DNA of 64,000 nt from an uncultured Gammaproteobacteria bacterium (lineage in GTDB: Bacteria; Pseudomonadota; Gammaproteobacteria; Berkiellales; Berkiellaceae): contig CADEEZ010000004.1 in the NCBI GenBank assembly GCA_902826485.1, positions 140,853 to 204,852 of the forward strand. The letters run 5' to 3'. Below the pieces are notes generated by a model, which was given only the letters and a program-made list of their open reading frames with translations, did no database searches and was not told where the DNA came from. Positions 9,425 through 18,638 of the stretch are shown piece by piece (positions within the stretch are counted from its first letter, which is position 1; each line of letters opens with the position of its first letter). The position numbers and the translations under genes are program-made.

Positions 9425-10202
9425 GATTTTTTCTCCTAAACCCAAACCATAAATATAAAGCGAGCACTATCATGGGTAAGCATAAAACTTGCCCCATGGT
9501 TAACCAATCGCCCCACAAATAGCCATATTGTGCATCTGGCTCTCTAAAAAATTCTTCAAAAATACGAATCAGCGCATAGCCCATTAAAAAACACGCTGTG
9601 TTTCCACCCAAAGATCGGGGCTTTCGGGCATACCACCATAATATAATCGTGAGCAATACACCCTCGAGTAAAATGGCATAGATAGGCCATGGGTGCCTTG
9701 GATAAATATCGATATGATAAAAATACATGCCCCAAGGAACGGTCGTGATTTTGCCCCACAACTCGCCATTGATAAAATTACCTAAACGTCCAAAACCTAA
9801 GGCCACTGGAATAACGGGCGCGATGGCATCGAATACCGATAAAACATGTGTATGAAACCGACGCGCAAACAACCATGCCGCAACGGCCACGCCTGTTATG
9901 CCCCCATGAAAAGACATCCCGCCTTCCCATAGTCTAAATACGCGAAAGGGATCGGTATAAATAAAATCGGGGGCATAAAACAGCATATAACCGAGTCGGC
10001 CACCTATCACGATACCAAGGGCCATATAAAAGGCCAAATCAATTATTTTTTCTGTCGACCAATTGGGGTTATTTTTTTCACGATACATCATGAGGCCAAG
10101 ACACGCTAAGATGGCCACCATATACATTAGCCCATACCAACGCACTTGCAGTGGGCCATAAATGTGAAATATAACTGGATTAATTTCTGGATGTTTAAAC
10201 AT
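9387..10202 (-). CDS. lgt: Prolipoprotein diacylglyceryl transferase
   Basis: This inner-membrane enzyme transfers diacylglycerol from phosphatidylglycerol to the lipobox Cys of prolipoproteins, the first step of lipoprotein maturation. The protein has 271 residues with several membrane segments. It carries the Lgt signature [14 protein letters not shown], the upstream HGGITGV and the C-terminal [17 protein letters not shown] precedes ATG 10202. It overlaps thyA by 38 bp; in many gammaproteobacteria lgt and thyA are adjacent in this order. The TauE-type permease ends 24 bp upstream. Confidence 0.96.
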   Translation of the reverse strand: MFKHPEINPVIFHIYGPLQVRWYGLMYMVAILACLGLMMYREKNNPNWSTEKIIDLAFYMALGIVIGGRLGYMLFYAPDFIYTDPFRVFRLWEGGMSFHGGITGVAVAAWLFARRFHTHVLSVFDAIAPVIPVALGFGRLGNFINGELWGKITTVPWGMYFYHIDIYPRHPWPIYAILLEGVLLTIILWWYARKPRSLGGNTACFLMGYALIRIFEEFFREPDAQYGYLWGDWLTMGQVLCLPMIVLALYLWFGFRRKNHATISSFTQKSD

Positions 10203-10226
10203 AGTTTCCTCAGTCTATCAAAGACG

Positions 10227-11033
10227 TCACAAATTAAAACCCATTCGTAAGGCAATCAACACTAAAATTAGGGCAAATAACTTCCGAATAATGCTGACTG
10301 GTAGCCTTCTAGAAAGCCAAACGCCAAGCGGAGCAAGCATCATACCTGCCATGCCAATCAAAACTGCCCAAGGCCAATACACATATCCTGTGACGCCTTC
10401 CAAATGAGGAATAGTCCCCCAGCCAAAATAAATACTGCCTATTGTGCCCATACAAACAGTACAAAAAGTCCCAATGGAAGTTGCTGCGCTTACTTGATAC
10501 GGAGGTAAGCCCATATAGGCTAAAATGGGCACCAAAAATATGCCACCCCCTATGCCAATTAAGCTTGAAATAGCGCCAATCACTAACCCTATTAAAAAAA
10601 ATACGTGGGGAGAAAAATGTTTTTGGTGTTGTGTTTGATAAAAAAGCTGAGGAGAAAAAATCATTCTAAAAGCAATAACCATAACAACTAACATAAAGGC
10701 TATTTTTAAAATCTCTGGGGAGGCAAGGCTATTTAAAAAATTACCGCTCCAAGCACCTAGCCATAAACCGGGTATTAATCCCTGAAAAATAGAAGGCGAC
10801 ATGCCTGTATAATGCCCAAATCTAAAATGAGAAATCATGCCTGCTGCTGAGGTAAATATCATCGACGCCAAAGACGTGCCCACGGCTAAATGCATAATTT
10901 CATTACCGGTAAGACCAGGATGAAAGGGATAAAGATAAGACAACACGGGGACTATCACCACGCCGCCGCCAATGCCGAGTAACCCAGATAATACGCCAGC
11001 AACCAGACCTGTGATTAAAATAATAAATATCAT
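10227..11033 (-). CDS. TauE/SafE-family membrane permease
   Basis: The protein has 268 residues with about eight hydrophobic segments in two related halves. Each half carries the family's Gly-rich motif: GLLGIGGGVVIVPVL near 18-32 and SLIGIGGGIFLVPIL near the middle. Members export or import organosulfur or sulfite-like anions; the actual substrate cannot be read here. The start codon overlaps the ptsP stop by 4 bp (ATGA), so it is translated within the rppH-ptsP-lgt-thyA-folA run. Confidence 0.88.
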   Translation of the reverse strand: MIFIILITGLVAGVLSGLLGIGGGVVIVPVLSYLYPFHPGLTGNEIMHLAVGTSLASMIFTSAAGMISHFRFGHYTGMSPSIFQGLIPGLWLGAWSGNFLNSLASPEILKIAFMLVVMVIAFRMIFSPQLFYQTQHQKHFSPHVFFLIGLVIGAISSLIGIGGGIFLVPILAYMGLPPYQVSAATSIGTFCTVCMGTIGSIYFGWGTIPHLEGVTGYVYWPWAVLIGMAGMMLAPLGVWLSRRLPVSIIRKLFALILVLIALRMGFNL

Positions 11034-13306
11034 AAAGCCATACTCGAAGGGTGTGCTAGACTCAAACCCGTTTCTTGAAGTTTCTCTTGTAAAAACTGCT
11101 TAACTTCATTTCCCTGCTCAAAAGATCTGACTGTTTTATACCAGGCTTTAGCCTGAACAACAGATAACTGTCTAATATGCCATTTTATTTTCGCTAACAT
11201 GCTGGTATGAACACTGATCCCTTCAAATTCGAGCGCCAATAAAATAATCAATGCGATGGGATCACTGGCCATTTCGCCACAAATCGTTACCGGTTTATTC
11301 TGTTGTTTAGCTGCCAACACAACCTGTTCAAGAGCCCCTAATACAGCCGGATGAAAAGGATCATATAAATCGGCTATTTTTTGGTTATTTCTATCTGCCG
11401 CCAATATATATTGCGTCAAATCGTTGCTGCCAATAGATAAAAAATCCATTCTTTTTGCGATGTGGCCTGCACAAAAAACAGCAGAAGGCGTTTCAATCAT
11501 CGCCCCTACTTTTGGATACACAACATCAAATCCTTCTTCTTGTACTTCTTGATAGGCTTGCCGAATATAGGTAAGCGATTCATCTATCTCTGATGTTTGA
11601 GTTATCATCGGTAATAAAATATGAAGATTATTTAACCCGGTGCTGGCTTTTAACAAAGCCCTCAACTGTTGTAAAAATATTTCAGGGTGATCAAGCATCA
11701 CCCGAATACCACGCCAGCCTAAAAATGAATTTTTTTCTTCAATAGGGAAGTAAGGTAAAAACTTATCGCCGCCTACATCAAGCGTTCTAATGACCACTGG
11801 TTTTTTCGAAAAAGCCAACAATAATTGACGGTAAACCGACGTTTGTTCTTCTTCTCCGGGAAATCTGTCTTTTACCATAAAAGGCACTTCAGTTCGGTAT
11901 AGCCCTACGCCGTCACTGTGGCAACTCAACGCCGCATGAATGTCTGCACTTAAACCAATATTCACGAGTAAATTAATTTTACGATTATCTAATGTCACTG
12001 CTGGCAATAAATTGAGTTTATCTACCTCGATGAGATTGGCTTTATCTTGAGATGCTTGTTGATTAAATGCTTGAATAAGATGACGGGTGGGACGGATATA
12101 GACTTCGCCCTGAAAACCATCTACGGCAATTACCTCACCTGATAGTTTAAATATCGGTAATCCCACCGTACCAATGACCGCTGGTATGCCCATGGCTTTG
12201 GCCAAAATAATCACATGAGAATTGACGCTGCCTTTAATGGAAACCACACCTTTTAATTTATGCTGTGGCACTTCTGCTAAACAAGAAGCCGTGACGTCTT
12301 CACCGACTAAAATTGTGTCATCAGGATAATATTTAATGAGCCCTTCTTGGAGTTGTAAATGACCTAAAATTCTACGACCTAAATCAATAAAATCGTGTGC
12401 GCGTTCACTTAAATAATCATCTTCCATGGCTTGAAATTTTCGAGTCAAAGATTTAATGGTTTTTTTTAAGGCCCAAGGCGCCCAATGGCGTTCGTTAATT
12501 AAATTTTTGACCGATTGCGTAATATGATCGCTGTCTAAAATTTGTAAGTAGGCATCAAACAGGACCATTTCTGCTTCGGGTAATTTTTGCGTCCATCGAA
12601 GTTTTATGGCTTCTAGATCTTGTTTTGTTTTTTCTAAAGCTTTTTTAAACTTTTCCCATTCTTTTTCTTTGTCTTTTTCTTGTATTAAATAATAAGGCAC
12701 AGATTCTAAATCATCGGGATTATAAGAAATCACCACTTTTCCAATCACCAAACCAGGGGACGCGGCTTTTCCTTCCCACTTTGTTGGCGCTTTGGCGTCT
12801 TCATAAAAATAATCTCTTTTTAAGACGCGTTGAGGGGCGGTAGCGATGCTAGAACCCAGCTGAGCTGCAATCGTGACTAAAAAAGCCACTTCCTGCTCTT
12901 CGTATTTTCTTTTTTCGCGTTGCTGAACAATAATAATGCCCACTAATTTTCGTTGATAAATTATGGGCACGCCAAGAAAAGAGTGATAAATTTCTTCTCC
13001 CATCTGAGGAAAAAAATAATAATGCGGGTGATTGGGGGCATCTTCAATATTGAGCGGCTCTTCACGTTCAGCAACCAGCCCAACTAGCCCTTGTGAAAAT
13101 TTCAGGCTGATTTTGCCTTCGATGTTCGGCTTAAAGCCTTTTGAGGCGGCCAGCACATATCGTTCATTTTGTTTATCAACTAAATATACTCCGGAAGCCT
13201 CAGTTTGAATGCTCTCGGCCACCCGATTGACCATGATATGCAACACTTCTTGCAAATCTCTTGCTTCGTTGACCTCTTGAACAATTTCACGAAGAAGATG
13301 GAGCAT
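11030..13306 (-). CDS. ptsP: Nitrogen-type phosphotransferase Enzyme I (PtsP, EINtr)
   Basis: The protein has 758 residues. An N-terminal GAF domain covers about residues 1-150. The Enzyme I part follows, with AASPGLVIGKV near 181-191, the phosphorylated His at about 364 in GSVNSHVIILAKAMGIPAV, LYRTEVPFM, and the PEP-binding barrel ending with ICGEMASDP and its catalytic Cys. It takes phosphate from PEP and passes it to NPr, a regulatory rather than a sugar-transport chain. No NPr or EIIANtr gene is nearby. It lies 14 bp downstream of rppH, a conserved gammaproteobacterial pairing. In Legionella-type bacteria ptsP is tied to virulence control. Confidence 0.95.
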   Translation of the reverse strand: MLHLLREIVQEVNEARDLQEVLHIMVNRVAESIQTEASGVYLVDKQNERYVLAASKGFKPNIEGKISLKFSQGLVGLVAEREEPLNIEDAPNHPHYYFFPQMGEEIYHSFLGVPIIYQRKLVGIIIVQQREKRKYEEQEVAFLVTIAAQLGSSIATAPQRVLKRDYFYEDAKAPTKWEGKAASPGLVIGKVVISYNPDDLESVPYYLIQEKDKEKEWEKFKKALEKTKQDLEAIKLRWTQKLPEAEMVLFDAYLQILDSDHITQSVKNLINERHWAPWALKKTIKSLTRKFQAMEDDYLSERAHDFIDLGRRILGHLQLQEGLIKYYPDDTILVGEDVTASCLAEVPQHKLKGVVSIKGSVNSHVIILAKAMGIPAVIGTVGLPIFKLSGEVIAVDGFQGEVYIRPTRHLIQAFNQQASQDKANLIEVDKLNLLPAVTLDNRKINLLVNIGLSADIHAALSCHSDGVGLYRTEVPFMVKDRFPGEEEQTSVYRQLLLAFSKKPVVIRTLDVGGDKFLPYFPIEEKNSFLGWRGIRVMLDHPEIFLQQLRALLKASTGLNNLHILLPMITQTSEIDESLTYIRQAYQEVQEEGFDVVYPKVGAMIETPSAVFCAGHIAKRMDFLSIGSNDLTQYILAADRNNQKIADLYDPFHPAVLGALEQVVLAAKQQNKPVTICGEMASDPIALIILLALEFEGISVHTSMLAKIKWHIRQLSVVQAKAWYKTVRSFEQGNEVKQFLQEKLQETGLSLAHPSSMAL

Positions 13307-13320
13307 AATTTACTGTCTCG

Positions 13321-13833
13321 CTAACTTGGCAGCGGATCGAGTTTGCCTCGAAAAATCGCACTGGGGAGTAAATAGGGCCTAAACTCTTTAAGCGCTTTGC
13401 GGTATACCTCTTTTTTAAAAGCAATAACCTGATGAAGCGGATACCAATAACTTACCCAGTTCCAATCATCAAACTCGGGCTTAATCGTCGCATCTAATTG
13501 AATTTTACTTTCTGGTGCCACTAATTTTAACAAAAACCATTTTTGTTTTTGGCCTATGCAAACGGGCCTAGATTGGTTTCGTACTAATCGTCTGGGCAGA
13601 CGGTATCTTAACCAATAACGAGATTGCGCAAGAATTTTGACATCAGAGGCTTGTAGCCCCACTTCTTCATAAAGTTCTCTAAAAAGTGCATCTTCTACTT
13701 TTTCGTTATCGTTAATGCCGCCTTGAGGAAATTGCCAAGCTTCTTGTCCAACTCGCTTCGCCCAAAATACTTGGCCGGCCGCATTGGTTAAGATGATCCC
13801 CACATTCGGACGGTAGCCTTTCGCATCTATCAC
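13321..13833 (-). CDS. rppH: RNA pyrophosphohydrolase (Nudix)
   Basis: RppH removes pyrophosphate from 5'-triphosphate mRNA ends and so triggers RNase E decay. The 170-residue protein begins [20 protein letters not shown] and carries a full Nudix box, [20 protein letters not shown] followed by VGL, with the catalytic Glu residues intact. [10 protein letters not shown] and the Gln-rich strand match RppH rather than other Nudix enzymes. It is the first gene of the leftward cluster; the 211 bp upstream must carry the promoter. Confidence 0.96.
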   Translation of the reverse strand: MIDAKGYRPNVGIILTNAAGQVFWAKRVGQEAWQFPQGGINDNEKVEDALFRELYEEVGLQASDVKILAQSRYWLRYRLPRRLVRNQSRPVCIGQKQKWFLLKLVAPESKIQLDATIKPEFDDWNWVSYWYPLHQVIAFKKEVYRKALKEFRPYLLPSAIFRGKLDPLPS

Positions 13834-14044
13834 ATCACGTCCTTAAAATCGGTTTTGACCGATGAAAAGAAAACTAACTTTGACTATTTTTATTCATCGG
13901 TATTTCAATTACTTACAGCATAACGGTTTTGGGGGCAGAAACAAAGAAACTCGCGAGATTTGCTTTGAAATAGAGGGAATAAAGCATTAACTTTGGGCAG
14001 TTTTGTAACCAACAAAGCGTTTATTTAAAGTTAACTAGTTAATT

Positions 14045-14773
14045 TTAAACTTGACCCCACTGTAAACCCACTGTTAAAAAATGTGCGTTTGGCTGATATT
14101 CTGCTTTTCCTGAAATGGCACCATTGCTCACAGGAAATTCAATTCTGCCACACAGATGGTAGTTATACTCAAACCTTAAATTGGTATTTTTATTCATAAC
14201 CGGAATATCGATGCCCACACCCAATAAATACCCTGTTTTGTGGTGAGACACATTTGTGTCGAGTAGCCTAACAGGTATAGCAGGATTATTAACATTTTCT
14301 GCAACCAAATGCAGCCGATTGGTGCTACGCTCTATGCCTGCCCGAACAAAAGGCGTAATCGATTCCCAACCTCTGTAACCGACTCGGCCGGAAACTCCAT
14401 AAAAGAAATCACGCTCATATCGGGCTCTAAACAAATAATTATCGCCACTTGAATCTCGGGCATAAAAGCTATGTGCATCATCGATGCCATTCCAGTCTAA
14501 ATTCAAATTCAAACCCAAGGTCACTAACTCTTCTTTCCAGTTATACCCCACAAAGATACCACCCAACCACCCGTTATCAGCTAGGTGTCTTTCGGTATTG
14601 AGTGTGTCTGGTCCTGCTTGAGCATTAATTTTTAAAGTACCCTCTTGCCACATCAACCCTGTTCTGGCACCCAACTCCCAGCCATGAACCATATAAGCTT
14701 TTACACTGCTATGGGCTAACAGAATACCTGAACTGAACAACAAAGCAGGCAAGAGGGCGTTACGACGATCCAT
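14045..14773 (-). CDS. Outer-membrane beta-barrel protein (paralogue 1)
   Basis: The protein has 242 residues with an N-terminal signal peptide (cleavage probably near SVKA, residue ~26). The body alternates hydrophobic and polar residues, as in an 8-stranded porin-like barrel of the opacity/OmpA-like superfamily. Shared blocks with its neighbour at 14941-15657 include WLGGIFVGYNW, RARYERDFFYG, HHKTGYLLGVGIDIPV and the end AHFLTVGLQWGQV. It most likely sits in the outer membrane; no ligand can be named. The two genes clearly come from a tandem duplication. Confidence 0.85.
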   Translation of the reverse strand: MDRRNALLPALLFSSGILLAHSSVKAYMVHGWELGARTGLMWQEGTLKINAQAGPDTLNTERHLADNGWLGGIFVGYNWKEELVTLGLNLNLDWNGIDDAHSFYARDSSGDNYLFRARYERDFFYGVSGRVGYRGWESITPFVRAGIERSTNRLHLVAENVNNPAIPVRLLDTNVSHHKTGYLLGVGIDIPVMNKNTNLRFEYNYHLCGRIEFPVSNGAISGKAEYQPNAHFLTVGLQWGQV

Positions 14774-14887
14774 TGTTATAACCTTTTAATTATTTTTTAA
14801 AAAAAAGAAATATGATTATCTCTATATAACCATATAAGTTTGAAACGTAGTTTTGTCAAGAAAGACTGGATATTTAAGCGGGTAAAA

Positions 14888-14918
14888 CTGGGCAAACGCC
14901 TTCATGGCATTTGCCCAG
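14888..14918 (-). terminator. Rho-independent terminator of the upstream OMP gene
   Basis: CTGGGCAAACGCC and GGCATTTGCCCAG form a 13-bp stem with one G-T pair and a 5-nt loop. Read on the minus strand it lies 22 bp beyond the stop of the 238-residue OMP gene and is followed by GTTTTACC. It should stop that transcript before the second OMP gene, which would then need its own promoter in 14774-14880. Confidence 0.75.
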
Positions 14919-14940
14919 ATTCGGGGTGTGTTAAGTCAAA

Positions 14941-15657
14941 TTAAACTTGACTCCACAACAACCCAATTGTTAAGAAATGTGCTTTTGGTTTGATGTCGGC
15001 ACGGCCTGCGATAAGACCGCTAGAGAAATCAAACTCTGCACGATTTTGCCAGTGGTATTGATATTCAAGACGCACATTTGTGTGGTTATTGAATACAGGG
15101 ATATCCATACCTAAACCCACTAAATAACCTGTTTCGTGGTGTGATTTAGTAAAACCAAGCTGTCTGACAGGTACTGCAACAGTAGAATCGATATCAAGAC
15201 TCAATTCATTACGTACTCTTTCAATACCGAGGCGAATGAAAGGTGCCGCGAAATCCCATTGTTTGTAACCCAAACGAGCTGAAAGACCATAAATGAAATC
15301 TTTTTCAAAGCGAGCCGTGTTTAAAAAGTTTGCACCTGCACTATTGGCCGCTAAAAACTGATGACTGTCATCAGCATTTAACCAATCAGCAGATAAATCA
15401 AGACCGAATAAAAGGGAGTTGCAAACCCAGTTGTAACCCACCCATAAACCACCTAACCAACCATTGTCATGAAGGTTGTGGCTGTAATTTAAAGTGGGCG
15501 CGCCACCTGTAAAAGCACTGTTTACATTTAAATCTTCATCATGTTGCCAGGCATAACCAACACGACCACCTAATTCAAAGCCATGCTGTAATGCAGCTTG
15601 TGCAGTACCCGCCATTAAGGCAGATGTCGCAATAGCTAATGCTACTAATTTCTTCAT
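14941..15657 (-). CDS. Outer-membrane beta-barrel protein (paralogue 2)
   Basis: The protein has 238 residues. The signal peptide is textbook: MKKLVALAIATSALMAG, then TAQA as the cleavage site. The barrel part shares WLGGLWVGYNW, TARFEKDFIYGLSARLGY, HHETGYLVGLGMDIPV and the terminal AHFLTIGLLWSQV with the adjacent gene, so this is a tandem paralogue pair. It is likely an abundant surface protein, given a strong signal sequence, its own terminator and a long upstream region. The specific role is unknown. Confidence 0.88.
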   Translation of the reverse strand: MKKLVALAIATSALMAGTAQAALQHGFELGGRVGYAWQHDEDLNVNSAFTGGAPTLNYSHNLHDNGWLGGLWVGYNWVCNSLLFGLDLSADWLNADDSHQFLAANSAGANFLNTARFEKDFIYGLSARLGYKQWDFAAPFIRLGIERVRNELSLDIDSTVAVPVRQLGFTKSHHETGYLVGLGMDIPVFNNHTNVRLEYQYHWQNRAEFDFSSGLIAGRADIKPKAHFLTIGLLWSQV

Positions 15658-15991
15658 AAAAACACCCCATAATAAGTTATAACATCTTCATTATAGAAGC
15701 CGCACGATAAATTAAGTACTTCCTGCTCTTAAATCTCATCCTAACGACATTCAGGGTTATTTATCTGCTTAGTCTCTGAAAACTTTATAAATTTAAACAA
15801 AAAATAAAATTAATTTTCTTCTGACAAATTATTGACGCTAAATTTATATTAATTATTGAATATGCTGCCAATATATTGACACAAAACTGAAGGTAAAAAG
15901 TAAAATATCACAAAATAGGTTGACTTTCAGTGATTCTGCTAAACTATAACCAGCTTTATTTATTTTAGATTTTATTTCAATGGGAGCGTAT
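15658..15991. other. Divergent intergenic region of 334 bp
   Basis: This very AT-rich gap separates the leftward OMP gene from the rightward holin-like gene and must carry promoters for both. Several TTGAC-type -35-like boxes point rightward (TTGACG near 15832, TTGACA near 15877, TTGACT at 15920). I see no RNA gene. A minus-strand ORF reaching into it has no usable ribosome site and is not called. Confidence 0.55.
15920..15950 (+). promoter_or_regulatory. Candidate promoter for the holin-like gene
   Basis: TTGACT at 15920-15925 and TATAAC at 15945-15950 resemble sigma-70 boxes. The spacer is 19 bp, longer than the 17 bp optimum. The boxes end 41 bp before the start at 15992. Other -35-like sequences lie further upstream, so this choice is tentative. 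Confidence 0.35.
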
Positions 15992-16321
15992 ATGAATAAT
16001 AAGTGTGGCTGTTGTAAATTAAGCTCAATTAGCTTAGGTATTGCTGCTGCGGCAGTTTCGGCTTTGTGCATGTTAGTGCTTGGTGTGTTAGCCATGCAAT
16101 ATGGCATGGGGGCAGAATGGATCAAAATGGTTGGAAGCGTATATAAAGGATATGCTGCAACGTGGCATGGTATTGGAATAGGTGCTGCTTATGCCGCAGT
16201 AGAAGGCTTTGTTGCTGGTTTAGTCTTTGGCTGGATATATAATATCTGCGTATGCTGCATTGGCTCTTGCTGCAAGTGCTGCAAAATGGATAAAGATAAG
16301 CAAATAACGCCTACAGGTTAA
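15992..16321 (+). CDS. Small Cys-rich membrane protein, 'bacteriophage holin'-annotated family
   Basis: The protein has 109 residues from ATG 15992, chosen over ATG 15980 because GGGAG lies 5 bp before it. It has an N-terminal CGCCKLSSISLG block, two hydrophobic segments, a conserved-looking GSVYKGYAATWHGIGIGAAY stretch, then FVAGLVFGWIYN. The tail holds seven Cys (ICVCCIGSCCKCCK). I recall proteins of this pattern annotated as 'bacteriophage holin' in many non-phage settings. No phage gene is near, so a lysis role is unlikely; it may be a structural or metal-binding membrane protein. It is followed directly by a strong terminator, so it is probably monocistronic. Confidence 0.75.
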   Translation: MNNKCGCCKLSSISLGIAAAAVSALCMLVLGVLAMQYGMGAEWIKMVGSVYKGYAATWHGIGIGAAYAAVEGFVAGLVFGWIYNICVCCIGSCCKCCKMDKDKQITPTG

Positions 16322-16332
16322 TGCTTATTAAA

Positions 16333-16368
16333 AAAATCAGTCGCTACGCTTTTGTAGCGACTGATTTT
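16333..16368. terminator. Bidirectional terminator
   Basis: A perfect 15-bp stem, AAAATCAGTCGCTAC (16333-16347) with GTAGCGACTGATTTT (16354-16368), has a 6-nt loop. The stem ends in T-runs on both strands. It lies between two converging genes and can end both transcripts. Confidence 0.9.
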
Positions 16369-16377
16369 AAAGACAAT

Positions 16378-17313
16378 TTAAACTGTTTTTTTATACGTTT
16401 TTTTACTAAAATCCAAAGCGCGTGCTTGCTGCATCTCTAAGGCGATGTCTTCATTGACTTCAGCGCCATCTAAAAAATCAATTGCTTCTTCTAAAGCGAA
16501 TTGCTTTGCCAACTTTTCATCAGCACTGATTTGTTGCATCGGTGTATAATTTGCATAAGGATTGATTTCTACTGGCAAGGCAAAGACGTGTTTTAAGAAA
16601 AAATTTTCTTTACGTTGCCAAATGTCACTGCCATTCATATTTTTACTTTTAGTGAGAATAAAAGGATCTTGAGAATCTACGTACATAATTTGATCTTCAC
16701 ATTCTGCAGGGACTAAATCAAAAAACAAAGAATCCAACTCATGATAAACAAAAACAGAATCAAAGTGATCTGTTCCATTATGCAATACTCGCATGTTAAA
16801 TGTACTATCCATGTCTATGGGCAATGCTGAAAGCTCAGAAAAATTTTCTGCTGTGAGCGGATTGATTTCTGCGTTTTTAAAATTAATTAAATTCAAACCA
16901 AATAATTGGCATAATTGAAAGAGTTCATGGGCCTCTGTAAACTTATCTTTTAATTCACACAAAAGATTTAGAGCGATATCTTCGTCATATTTATTTACCT
17001 GCGTCTCAAACAACAATCTCATCGCAGGCCCAACAAATAATTCTAAATCTCTTAATGTGTGAATATTTTTTTGAATAAATGAACCAAAGTTACCCGGATG
17101 TAATTGCTGAATAAGGGGAATGCCATGAAAACGATTTAAACAATGAAAAAAGTCTCTGAACCCATCTAAGTTTTCAGTGATTAAATCATTTAATTTTTCT
17201 TTTGTATCAAAACAACTTTGTGCTTGAACAAAAAGTGACGCAAATTGACAGGCAATGCTATACACACCGCACGTGCCGTCCCCGGTTTGATGTACTTTTA
17301 CAAAGTCTGTCAT
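16378..17313 (-). CDS. Putative OTU-like cysteine protease, unrecognised family
   Basis: The start is placed at ATG 17313, where AGGTG sits 7 bp upstream, rather than the GTG at 17322; this gives 311 residues. GDGTCGVYSIACQF near residues 11-24 resembles the Asp-Gly-x-Cys nucleophile loop of OTU deubiquitinases (Cys15). DHFDSVFVY near 182-190 resembles their catalytic His block (His183). Spacing and order fit that fold, but I recognise no named family and overall similarity is not checked. No signal peptide or membrane span is present. In an intracellular bacterium such a protein would be a candidate deubiquitinase effector; this is inference from two motifs. Confidence 0.7.
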   Translation of the reverse strand: MTDFVKVHQTGDGTCGVYSIACQFASLFVQAQSCFDTKEKLNDLITENLDGFRDFFHCLNRFHGIPLIQQLHPGNFGSFIQKNIHTLRDLELFVGPAMRLLFETQVNKYDEDIALNLLCELKDKFTEAHELFQLCQLFGLNLINFKNAEINPLTAENFSELSALPIDMDSTFNMRVLHNGTDHFDSVFVYHELDSLFFDLVPAECEDQIMYVDSQDPFILTKSKNMNGSDIWQRKENFFLKHVFALPVEINPYANYTPMQQISADEKLAKQFALEEAIDFLDGAEVNEDIALEMQQARALDFSKKTYKKTV

Positions 17314-17426
17314 TAGGTTCACCTAGTTCACTTTCATTTCTTACTTTACATCATATAAGAGAAAGACAAACGACAGAAACCAGATCAGACGAAAGCAGTG
17401 TTAATTAAGACGAACGGTAGCTTAAA

Positions 17427-18638
17427 TTAAGACAAGCCCATTGCCTGATGCGCAAACCATTTTTTTAATTTAGGCAAACCATTTGTTTTATCCAAACCCC
17501 AATTCCGAATGAGCTTGATAAGCGGATTTTGACTCATAAATAATTTATTTAACGTTGTCATGCTGTGCCGAACGGCTTCGTTTTTGGCGATTCTTTCACG
17601 ATAATATCGCTGAATAAGCTGATTACTACCTAAATCTCTTTGATTATTCCCTTGTTTGATTAAAAGCGCGCTTAATGCGATGACATCTTGAAACCCTAAG
17701 TTTGCGCCTAATCCTGCCAAAGGATGTATCACATGGGCACTATCGCCCACCAACACGATTCTGTCTGAACCATAAGATTGTGCTTGTAAGCTTTTTAACA
17801 TAAAGCTTTTTCTTACGCCCACTAAGCGTAAATTACCCAATATATTTTCTGAGCATTGCGTCAGTGCATGATTAAACTCTGGTTCTATTAAAGCAAGTAA
17901 ATTTTCAGAAATTTGACTAGGCTGTGTCCAGACTATGGATATTTTATTGGGATCAGATAAGGGCAATAATGCCAACGGTCCCCCCTCACCAAATCGTTGA
18001 TAAGCCGTATTTTGATGATTTTTTTCACAGTGAATCGTCGCAACAATGGCAGATTGTTCATAATATTTAAAGGTGACAGGTAATCCTGCTTGAGATCTAA
18101 GCCAAGAATCTGCCCCATCTGCGCCTACTAATAAGCGAGAATAGATAATCGTCTCATCTGATAATTTTATCCCAATGATATCAGGATTATCCCGACTTAA
18201 TTCGATGGGCTGTTTTACCAACCAAGTTAATTGGCCATTATCGAGATAATATTTTAGTTTAGCTAATAAGGCTTGTATTATAATATTTTGCTCAACAATA
18301 TGACCCAATATGGGCACGCCTAAAGACAGCGCATCGAACGTAATTTGGCTACTGCCTTTACCATCCCATACGATCATATGTGCATACGGGCACACTCGTT
18401 TGCTCACAATATCTCCCCAGACTTCCAACGTTTGTAAAAAAGCAGATGTCTCGGGCGTTAAAGCCAATACGCGCATGTCAAACACATCTGGATTAAAATC
18501 AATTTTTTTATCGGGATGAATGTGTTTGTCTATTATTGTAACGGTAAAATTATTTTGCAAAAGAACCAAAGCTTGAGATAAGCCTATTAACCCTGCCCCT
18601 AATATCGTGATGTGATTCGTGATAGTCAAGTTAGGCAA
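17427..18638 (-). CDS. ubiI: FAD-dependent ubiquinone biosynthesis hydroxylase (UbiI/VisC-like)
   Basis: A 403-residue flavoprotein monooxygenase of the UbiH/COQ6 family. It has an N-terminal dinucleotide fold (ILGAGLIGLSQALVLL), the mid motif LLVGADGADSWLR and the C-terminal FAD motif VLVGDSAHVIHPLAGLGANL. Such enzymes hydroxylate the ring of ubiquinone precursors. It follows ubiH with an 8-bp overlap, as visC/ubiI follows ubiH in E. coli, so I assign the C5-hydroxylase role by position. Which ring carbon it modifies cannot be read from sequence alone. Confidence 0.85.
   Translation of the reverse strand: MPNLTITNHITILGAGLIGLSQALVLLQNNFTVTIIDKHIHPDKKIDFNPDVFDMRVLALTPETSAFLQTLEVWGDIVSKRVCPYAHMIVWDGKGSSQITFDALSLGVPILGHIVEQNIIIQALLAKLKYYLDNGQLTWLVKQPIELSRDNPDIIGIKLSDETIIYSRLLVGADGADSWLRSQAGLPVTFKYYEQSAIVATIHCEKNHQNTAYQRFGEGGPLALLPLSDPNKISIVWTQPSQISENLLALIEPEFNHALTQCSENILGNLRLVGVRKSFMLKSLQAQSYGSDRIVLVGDSAHVIHPLAGLGANLGFQDVIALSALLIKQGNNQRDLGSNQLIQRYYRERIAKNEAVRHSMTTLNKLFMSQNPLIKLIRNWGLDKTNGLPKLKKWFAHQAMGLS

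Noticed and set aside
15853..16125. 90-residue minus-strand ORF overlapping the holin-like gene
   Set aside because: Antisense to a well-supported gene with ribosome site and terminator; no own ribosome site.
15992..16321. Prophage remnant based on the holin-like protein
   Set aside because: No endolysin, integrase, capsid or tail gene nearby; family occurs outside phages.
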